64,000 nucleotides of DNA from Methanococcus voltae (GTDB lineage Archaea; AGJL01; Methanococci; Methanococcales; Methanococcaceae): assembly GCF_024807655.1 (NCBI RefSeq), contig NZ_JANUCR010000001.1, forward strand, positions 478,991 to 542,990, in the 5' to 3' direction. Positions within the stretch are counted from its first letter, which is position 1, and the number at the start of each line of letters is the position of its first letter. This document shows positions 56,635 through 64,000 of this stretch, in pieces. The notes under the pieces were generated by a model, which saw only the letters and a program-made list of their open reading frames with translations, was not told the origin of the DNA and did not search any database. Made by a program: the position numbers and the translations under genes.

Positions 56635-58545
56635 TTGGATATAAACACAGATACAAAAAATAAAAAATATGAAGAATTACCCACATTTGACGAGTTATTT
56701 GATGAAAAAATAACTCTCGATACGTGTGTAGTTATAGATGGCAGAATAACGGAACTGATAAAAAATAAAAAACTGAAAAATTGTGAAATAATAGTTCCTG
56801 AAGCTGTTGTCGCAGAATTAGAAGCTCAAGCCAATAAAGGACGTGAAATAGGCTATATGGGCATTGAAGAGTTAAAGAAGTTATCGGAAATATTAAAAGA
56901 TAGCGATAGTAATTTAACTTTAACCTACTATGGCGAAAGACCGAGCTTGGAAATGGTTTCTTTAGCTAAAAGTGGAGAAATAGATGCACTAATAAGAAAC
57001 GTAGCAAAAGAAAGAGATTCAATACTATTAACGAGTGATTGGATACAGTATAATATTGCAGTTGCTCAGGGGATACGTTCATACTACCTTAGGGTAACTA
57101 CTGAAAAAGTAGATTTAATTCTAAACAACTATTTCACCGAAAATACATCTTCTGTTCATTTAAAAGAAGGGTGTAAACCATTTGTTAAAATAGGAAAACC
57201 TGGAAGTGTTAAATTAAGACCCTTTGCAGAAGAAATATTATCTAAAAGTAAAATGGAATATATTATCGATAATATATTAAGATACAGTGAACAGAACAAT
57301 GGGTTAACAGAAATACAAAAAAGAGGTGCTACTGTATTACAACTTGGAAATCTAAGAATTTCCATATCAAGACCTCCATTTTCAGAAGCTTTGGAAGTTA
57401 CTGCCGTTAGACCTATTGCGAAAGCTACCCTTGAAAGTTATAATTTACCCGAACAATTAAATGAAAAATTAAAAAAAGCAGAGGGTATATTTGTTTCAGG
57501 CGCTCCAGGAAGCGGTAAATCGACTTTTGTTTCAGCACTTGCAGAAAGTTATCAAGGATTGGATAAAATCGTTAAAACTATGGAAAGTCCAAGAGATTTA
57601 CAAGTGGGTAATGAAATAACACAGTATGCACCACTTGAAAATAATATGGAAAATACTTGTGATATACTCTTACTCGTAAGACCTGATTATACAATATATG
57701 ATGAAGTAAGAAAAACTAAAGATTTTGAAATATTTGCAGATATGAGGATGGCAGGTGTTGGTATGGTGGGGGTAGTGCATGCCTCAAAACCCATCGATTC
57801 AATTCAAAGGTTAATCGGGAGAGTCGAATTAGGTATAATTCCTCAAATTGTAGATACAGTTATATTTATTGAAGACGGAAAAGTCGGAAAAGTATACGAA
57901 GTTGAGTTTAATGTGAAAGTACCTCATGGTATGAAAGAATCGGACCTCGCAAGACCTATTATAGAGGTCGTAGACTTTGAAACAAAATCTCCAGAATATG
58001 AGATATATACATACGGGGAGCAAGTTGTGGTAATGCCAATAAAACAACAAAAAACAGAATCTCCAATATTTAACTATGCGGAAGATAAATTAAAAGATGT
58101 TTTAAAGAAATTATTGCCTAAAAAATGTTATCCTGAGGTTTCAGTTGTTAATAAAAACACTATTGAAATAAAAGTTTCTGAAAAATACATCCCATCCATA
58201 ATTGGAAAAGGGGGCAAAGAAATTGCAAAACTTGAAGATACTTTGGGCTTAAAAATAAATGTAAGGGAAAAAATCATAAATAACGAACCCATGGCAGATT
58301 ATCCTACTTATGAATATGTAAATGATTATGAAATGACTAAATTGGTCGAAACAGGTAAACATATTGTAATAGAAGCAGGTGAAGACTATATTGGTTCAAA
58401 TATTAAAGTATATGTTGACGGAGATTATGTTTGCACTGCAACCGTAAACTCGAATGGTAATGTAAATATCAATAAAAAAACAAATGTTGGTAAAGATCTT
58501 CAAAAAGCAATGAAAAAAGGTAAAGATATATATATTGATTTTTAA
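56635..58545 (+). CDS. PIN domain - VirB11-like ATPase - KH domain protein (PINA type)
   Basis: The 636-residue protein combines a PIN nuclease-like domain (about 27-150, LDTCVVIDGRITELI...LLTSDW), a secretion-type ATPase (Walker A GAPGSGKS at 289-296, then ILLLVRPDYTIYDEVRKTKDFEIFADMRMAGVGMVGVVHASKPIDSIQRL), and a KH RNA-binding domain (PSIIGKGGKEIAKLED, about 522-537). This is the archaeal PINA architecture; Sulfolobus PINA is a hexameric ATPase that acts with Hjc/Hjm on Holliday junctions. The start is TTG with GGTGATATT upstream. Confidence 0.9.
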   Translation: MDINTDTKNKKYEELPTFDELFDEKITLDTCVVIDGRITELIKNKKLKNCEIIVPEAVVAELEAQANKGREIGYMGIEELKKLSEILKDSDSNLTLTYYGERPSLEMVSLAKSGEIDALIRNVAKERDSILLTSDWIQYNIAVAQGIRSYYLRVTTEKVDLILNNYFTENTSSVHLKEGCKPFVKIGKPGSVKLRPFAEEILSKSKMEYIIDNILRYSEQNNGLTEIQKRGATVLQLGNLRISISRPPFSEALEVTAVRPIAKATLESYNLPEQLNEKLKKAEGIFVSGAPGSGKSTFVSALAESYQGLDKIVKTMESPRDLQVGNEITQYAPLENNMENTCDILLLVRPDYTIYDEVRKTKDFEIFADMRMAGVGMVGVVHASKPIDSIQRLIGRVELGIIPQIVDTVIFIEDGKVGKVYEVEFNVKVPHGMKESDLARPIIEVVDFETKSPEYEIYTYGEQVVVMPIKQQKTESPIFNYAEDKLKDVLKKLLPKKCYPEVSVVNKNTIEIKVSEKYIPSIIGKGGKEIAKLEDTLGLKINVREKIINNEPMADYPTYEYVNDYEMTKLVETGKHIVIEAGEDYIGSNIKVYVDGDYVCTATVNSNGNVNINKKTNVGKDLQKAMKKGKDIYIDF

Positions 58546-58802
58546 ATTCTTTTTAACCTTCTTTTTTAAATAATTAAAAGTTAGAATTTATAAATTTCAA
58601 TATTTATTATTATTTATTATCCATTATTTAATATATTAAAACTAATTCTCATTTTAAATAGTTATATATATTAATTTAAACGCCGTTATGTATTAATGAT
58701 TAAAAATGATGAAAAATAAAAATATAAAACTTTAAAAAATTAAACAATAAGCATACAAGAATTTATAAATTTCAAAAAGGAACAATATAAAAAGGTGTTT
58801 TT

Positions 58803-59726
58803 ATGAAAGAAATTACAATTTATTCTCCTGCAACTTCTGCAAATTTAGGTCCAGGATATGATATTTTTGGTCTTGCACTTGAAGAACCCTATGATTTAGT
58901 AAATGTGGAAATCATAGAATCTTCATGTAAATGTTGTGAACAGATTAAAATAAGTGTTTCAGGTGAAAAAGCCGAAGAAATTCCTTTGGACCCTACCCAA
59001 AATACTGCAGGCGTTGTTGCTTTAAAAATGATGGAAGACTTCAATATTAAAGAGTGTGTACATATTAAAATTCAAAAAGGAATAAAACCAGGTAGCGGTT
59101 TAGGTAGTAGTTCTGCATCTTGCTCGGGTGTTGCCGTAGCAATGAATAAATTATTTAATTTAGAATTAGATAATTTAAAGTTAATAAAATATGCTTCATT
59201 AGGTGAAGCAGTTGCCGCAGGAGCCCCACACGCAGATAACGTTGCACCCGGCATTATGGGCAATTTTACACTAACAACCAGTTATGAACCTTTAGAAGTG
59301 TTAAACATCTTATTAGATATGGATGTAGTTGTTGCACTCCCAAATATCCAAGTTAGTACAAAAGAAGCGAGAAAAATATTGCCCCAAGAAATTCCATTGC
59401 AAAAACTGGTTAACAATGTTGGAAAAGCTACAGGCATGATTCATTCCATATATAATAAAGATTTTGAAAATTTAGGCAAATATATGATGGGAGACCAGGT
59501 TGTAGAACCTTGTAGAGCCACGTTGATAGAGGGATACGATGAAGCTAAAGAAAAGGTCAAAGAATTCGCATATGGAATTACCATCAGTGGTTCAGGACCT
59601 GCAATAATTGCAATACCAAAAAATAAAGAATGTAGCTCCGAAATTGCAAAAATATTCAAAGAAATTTGGAATTGCCCAGTTTATGAAACTAAAGTCGGTA
59701 AAGGAGCTTATGAAGTTAAAGATTAA
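58803..59726 (+). CDS. thrB: Homoserine kinase
   Basis: ThrB phosphorylates homoserine in threonine synthesis. The 307-residue GHMP kinase has [24 protein letters not shown] at the start, the phosphate loop [23 protein letters not shown] (about 93-115), [15 protein letters not shown] and [23 protein letters not shown] precedes the ATG. Confidence 0.95.
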   Translation: MKEITIYSPATSANLGPGYDIFGLALEEPYDLVNVEIIESSCKCCEQIKISVSGEKAEEIPLDPTQNTAGVVALKMMEDFNIKECVHIKIQKGIKPGSGLGSSSASCSGVAVAMNKLFNLELDNLKLIKYASLGEAVAAGAPHADNVAPGIMGNFTLTTSYEPLEVLNILLDMDVVVALPNIQVSTKEARKILPQEIPLQKLVNNVGKATGMIHSIYNKDFENLGKYMMGDQVVEPCRATLIEGYDEAKEKVKEFAYGITISGSGPAIIAIPKNKECSSEIAKIFKEIWNCPVYETKVGKGAYEVKD

Positions 59727-59782
59727 AAATAAAAAAATAGAATATAAAATTTTAATATAATAATTTTAACGTATTTTTATTA

Positions 59783-60960
<1,178 letters not shown>

Positions 60961-61232
60961 TATTCCACCACATATATATAATTTTATAAACACATATTTA
61001 ATTGCATATATATTATTTTTTAAAAAATGTAAATTAATAAAAGAATTTTCAAAATTCAAAATATAAGATTAGTATAATCCACTAAAATAATCAAAGATTA
61101 GAATATACCTAAAATAAACTTAAAATTCAGTTTTAAGTAAAAATATTAAAAAAATATTATTTATATTGTAGTATACGTTTTCATTACAAATAATAATACT
61201 AACAATATATTATAATATAATATATTTATCAA

Positions 61233-61643
61233 TTATAATGTTTTAACAGGTTTCATAGCACCGCAAGCAGTACATTTTAAGAAATGAATTCTTCCTTCTT
61301 TAACTATTTTAGTATCTGGTTTTCCACATTCTGGACATAACACATATTCATTTACGAAATTCTGTATTTTTTCATTTACTAATCGGTATCCAAATTTACC
61401 TTGTAATATTAATCTATTACCTTCCAAATCGCCAGCAGTACCCAATTCTTTCATCACATATTTTGAAAACTCTTGTGCATCTCTTTCAATGAATTTAGCT
61501 AACTCTTTAAAGTTTTTAATAATTGTTCTATTACCTTCTACAAAACTATCTGCTTTAGGTATTTCAAATCTTATATCTTTAAAAACATCTTCTGGCAACT
61601 TACTTCTTGCCCTATCCAATAATTTTTCGTAATTGTAATCCAA
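61233..61643 (-). CDS. eif2b: Translation initiation factor aIF2 subunit beta
   Basis: aIF2-beta joins the alpha and gamma subunits in Met-tRNAi delivery. The sequence has the core DYNYEKLLDRARSKLPE, FEIPKADSFVEGNRTIIKNFKELAK, ELGTAGDLEGNRLILQGKF and the C4 zinc ribbon YVLCPECGKPDTKIVK...FLKCTACGAMKPVKTL. I place the start at TTG 61643 (136 aa) because GGTGAT is spaced correctly for it. An ATG four codons earlier (61655) lies across that Shine-Dalgarno and is the alternative. Confidence 0.94.
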   Translation of the reverse strand: MDYNYEKLLDRARSKLPEDVFKDIRFEIPKADSFVEGNRTIIKNFKELAKFIERDAQEFSKYVMKELGTAGDLEGNRLILQGKFGYRLVNEKIQNFVNEYVLCPECGKPDTKIVKEGRIHFLKCTACGAMKPVKTL

Positions 61644-61655
61644 ATAAATCACCAT

Positions 61656-62053
61656 TTTAGGAACTTACAAATTCCTTTTAAAAATAATTAAAAATTAATA
61701 AGTTTAATAATCATATTGATTAATCATATAATATAAATTTCATTAACTATGGGCATATACCAAATAATATAACCCTAATAAATTAAGTAGTGGTAAAATA
61801 TATCAATCAACTTTTTAATATTTTAAATTCAAAATATTGTTAATCTATTAATTTTAATTTTTTTATAATATGATAGTATTTACTTATTTATATAATTGAT
61901 TGTATGTTTAGAAATTTTAGAAATTGATTAATATATTTAATTATTGCATAAGGTATTTAATTAAAAAATATAATACTATTAATTATACTAAAATATCAAA
62001 AAATACAAAAATATAATTAGATTAAATATATTATTAAAAAAACAGGGGATTTT
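61656..62053. other. Divergent intergenic region between aIF2-beta and ParA-like genes
   Basis: AT-rich; TATA-like TTACTTATTTATATAAT at about 61880-61896. No gene or stable RNA is visible. Confidence 0.45.
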
Positions 62054-62824
62054 ATGAGAATTGGATTTTACAATATTCAAGGCGGGACTGGAAAAACAAC
62101 TATTTCTGGTAATATTGCATACTATTTGAGTAGCAAAGCAAAAACCTTGTATATAGATTGTGATATATATGCAGGGACTGGTTCATTGCTTTTTGGATTT
62201 GAAGATACGCCATATACATTGAATTCCTACTTATCGGGGAATTTAGATATTAACGATATAATACATAATTATGATGAATTGGATGTTATAATTTCAGATA
62301 CGAGCCCTAACTCATTTAACACTGATTTAAACCAGCGTAGAATGGTAGATTTAATTTATGAATTAAACAATAAATATGACATTATCATTATAGATTTACC
62401 TCCAAACATAGTGGAAGGTAGTTTATTATTTTCTTCTTTAAACCTTGATGAAAAAATAGTGAACAAAATGATAGTTATTGGGGAAGATAGTATACCTGGC
62501 GTTATTAACACGATAAAAACCAAAGAACTGCTTTATGCAATAGATATTGATTGTATAGGGGTTGTATTAAACAAAAATAGAAATATTGTCGAATTTGAGG
62601 GAATTCTTGAAGATATTATCGCAGTTTTACCATATGAAATTACTGTGGAAGACCAGTGGATAAAAGGGGAGCCTGTAGTATTGGCAAGGAACAAATTTAG
62701 TAAAGAATTATCTAATTTAGCGGAAGATTTAGCTGAAATATATATTAAAAAAGATTTAGCATCTACTCGAGCGTTAAAAGTAGCTAAAGACTTAAAAGAT
62801 ACTAAAAGCAATATTAAAAAATAA
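62054..62824 (+). CDS. ParA/MinD-family ATPase with deviant Walker A lacking the signature lysine
   Basis: The 256-residue protein has IGFYNIQGGTGKTTISGNIAYYLSSKAKTLYIDCDIYAGTGSLLFG, a ParA/MinD-type P-loop followed by the switch I Asp, and IIIIDLPPNIVEGSLL as the Walker A' / switch II strand. ParA and MinD normally begin the loop K-G-G-x-G-K-T; here the first lysine is Gln (Q9), while K14 is kept. No MinD amphipathic membrane helix is obvious, but the C-terminus is basic. No parB-like gene is adjacent. GGGGATTTT precedes the ATG. The cargo is unknown. Confidence 0.85.
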   Translation: MRIGFYNIQGGTGKTTISGNIAYYLSSKAKTLYIDCDIYAGTGSLLFGFEDTPYTLNSYLSGNLDINDIIHNYDELDVIISDTSPNSFNTDLNQRRMVDLIYELNNKYDIIIIDLPPNIVEGSLLFSSLNLDEKIVNKMIVIGEDSIPGVINTIKTKELLYAIDIDCIGVVLNKNRNIVEFEGILEDIIAVLPYEITVEDQWIKGEPVVLARNKFSKELSNLAEDLAEIYIKKDLASTRALKVAKDLKDTKSNIKK

Positions 62825-62949
62825 AAAATAAAAAAAATAAAATACTGGAAAATAATGAAAAAATAGGAAAATAATCAAATATAAAAGATGATTTAATTAT
62901 AACTATTATTAAATTATTTACAATATATTTTTAATTATATGGTGAAAAA

Positions 62950-63801
62950 ATGCTTACTAAAAGGATAATACCTTGTTTAGATATTAAAGAAGGTAGAGTT
63001 GTTAAAGGAACCAATTTTTTAGGCCTAAGGGATGCAGGAGACCCTGTGGAACTATCCAAATTGTACGATGAACAGGGTGCTGATGAATTAGTATTTTTAG
63101 ACATTACTGCTTCATTTGAAAAAAGAGACATTATTATTGAGGTTGTAAAGAAAACAGCTGAAAAGGTATTTATTCCTTTAACAGTGGGTGGCGGTATAAA
63201 AACTGTCGAAGATTTCAAAAGAATATTACGGGCAGGTGCAGATAAAATATCAATAAATACTTCTGCAGTTAAAACGCCACAATTAATATCTGATGCATCT
63301 GCAATCTATGGTTCACAATGTGTTGTTGTTGCGATGGATGTTAAAAAAACATATCTTACAACTGAAGAGACAAATATTGATGAAAATAATAATTACAACC
63401 ACATTAAAAATTTAACCGCCAGAAACATTTATGAAGATGAAAAAGGAAAATTCTGGTTCCAAATATATATTTATGGGGGAAGAGAAGCTACAAATATTGA
63501 TGCCATTACATGGAGTAAAAAAGTTGAAGAATTAGGTGCTGGTGAAATCTTATTAACCAGCATGGATGCAGATGGAACTAAAGAAGGTTATGATGTCCCA
63601 TTAACGTCCATAATTTCTAAATCCATAAAAATACCAGTAATTGCAAGTGGCGGTTGTGGTAACATAGAACATGTTAAAGATGTTTTTAAACAGGGTTTTG
63701 CAGATGCTGCCCTTATGGCAAGTATTTTACACTACGGAGAATATACGGTTCAAGATATCAAAAAAGAAATGTTAGAAGAAAATATACCCGTAAGAATATA
63801 A
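62950..63801 (+). CDS. hisF: Imidazole glycerol phosphate synthase subunit HisF
   Basis: HisF is the cyclase half of IGP synthase in histidine synthesis. The 283-residue barrel has [106 protein letters not shown] and [12 protein letters not shown]. An insertion of about 20 residues ([21 protein letters not shown]) sits after the VVAMDVK strand. GGTGAAAAA precedes the ATG. Confidence 0.97.
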   Translation: MLTKRIIPCLDIKEGRVVKGTNFLGLRDAGDPVELSKLYDEQGADELVFLDITASFEKRDIIIEVVKKTAEKVFIPLTVGGGIKTVEDFKRILRAGADKISINTSAVKTPQLISDASAIYGSQCVVVAMDVKKTYLTTEETNIDENNNYNHIKNLTARNIYEDEKGKFWFQIYIYGGREATNIDAITWSKKVEELGAGEILLTSMDADGTKEGYDVPLTSIISKSIKIPVIASGGCGNIEHVKDVFKQGFADAALMASILHYGEYTVQDIKKEMLEENIPVRI

Positions 63802-63818
63802 CAAAAAAATTTAATTTA

Positions 63819-63826
63819 TTTTTTTT
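63819..63826 (+). terminator. Poly-T terminator after hisF
   Basis: A T8 run 17 bp behind the hisF stop codon, before the convergent rRNA gene. Confidence 0.45.
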
Positions 63827-63935
63827 AAAAGTAATATTTGTATATTTAAATAAATAAATATATTTGCATATAAAAAAATAAAATTTTTAACATAATTGAG
63901 ATAAGCTCTCATATCTTTAAGTGTCCAGAATATCT

Positions 63936-64000
63936 TTTATCACTTGAACTATTAGTATTAGCGGGCTTAATGCCTCGGAAAACCTTGGCACTTACACCCC
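63936..64000 (-). rRNA. rrl: 23S ribosomal RNA, 3' end (gene continues beyond the window)
   Basis: The minus strand from 64000 down to about 63936 is suddenly GC-richer and reads GGGGTGTAAGTGCCAAGG, then AGGCATTAAGCCCGCTAA, TACTAATAGTTCAAGTG. This matches the conserved 3' tail of 23S rRNA (compare the bacterial ...GAGCTAACCGGTACTAATGAACC). The exact mature end is uncertain by about 15 nt; further AT-rich sequence with GAGAGC is probably spacer or part of the processing stem. Only the last 60 or so bases are in view. Confidence 0.85.

Overview
The window looks like chromosome of a mesophilic, hydrogenotrophic methanogenic archaeon of the genus Methanococcus. The evidence is very low G+C, ribosome-binding sites built on GGTGA or GAGGTG about 4-8 nt before the start, and archaeal information-processing genes (pcn, gins51, aIF2 alpha and beta, aIF5B, nop10, PAN, NMD3, aMBF1). 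It also carries methanogen-only pathways: Hmd hydrogenase with hcgA and hcgG, coenzyme M, methanofuran and methanopterin synthesis, and a methanogenesis marker. Base composition and gene set would suit M. voltae or a close relative, but I cannot fix the species. I see no transposase, integrase, CRISPR array or tRNA gene.

Layout. 1-4.6 kb: two divergent genes for large secreted surface proteins. 5.1-8.9 kb: a winged-helix regulator with palindromes at its promoter and start, a methyltransferase, a DegT-like PLP protein and a LysR regulator. 9.2-12.9 kb: a replication/translation block, pcn-gins51-rpl44e-rps27e-aIF2alpha-nop10. 13.1-18 kb: arfB, a methanogenesis marker 9-like protein, an unknown gene, truA and larC. 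18-21.3 kb (minus strand): comA followed by an ABC ATPase, a HypB/UreG-like metallo-GTPase and an Fe-S protein; I regard the last three as the best candidate for an undescribed system. 21.6-34.2 kb: hypE, mfnA, ilvE, guaB, a UPF0148 protein, marC, beta-RFAP synthase, a CBS protein, an enlarged TraB protein, a membrane hydrolase and a class I aldolase. 34.3-39 kb: a PurM-like protein, nac, hypD and a fumarase subunit. 39.1-43.1 kb: hmd-hcgA-hcgG, with a perfect 19-bp palindrome upstream of hmd. 43.2-55.1 kb: a cyclase, a PHP protein, a CBS-ParB protein, an RCK-DHH phosphoesterase, infB, hisI, mtnA, moeA, aMBF1 and pan. 55.2-63.8 kb: ndk, purE, a PIN-ATPase, thrB, nmd3, aIF2beta, a ParA-like ATPase and hisF. 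The window ends in the 3' tail of a 23S rRNA gene on the minus strand with no 5S gene behind it.

Together the genes describe a lithoautotroph living on H2/CO2. Hmd reduces methenyl-tetrahydromethanopterin and its FeGP cofactor is built by Hcg proteins. Maturation genes for [NiFe] hydrogenases (hypD, hypE) are scattered. Coenzyme genes (comA, mfnA, beta-RFAP synthase, arfB) supply CoM, methanofuran, methanopterin and F420/flavins.

Start codons are mixed (ATG, GTG, TTG). Two genes, at 27071 and 32993, have a well-placed ribosome-binding site but only ATT or ATC where the family expects the start. AT-only tandem repeats are common between genes, and one enters a coding region as a poly-Asn run. 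All functional calls rest on motifs and family knowledge read by eye; no database search was run.
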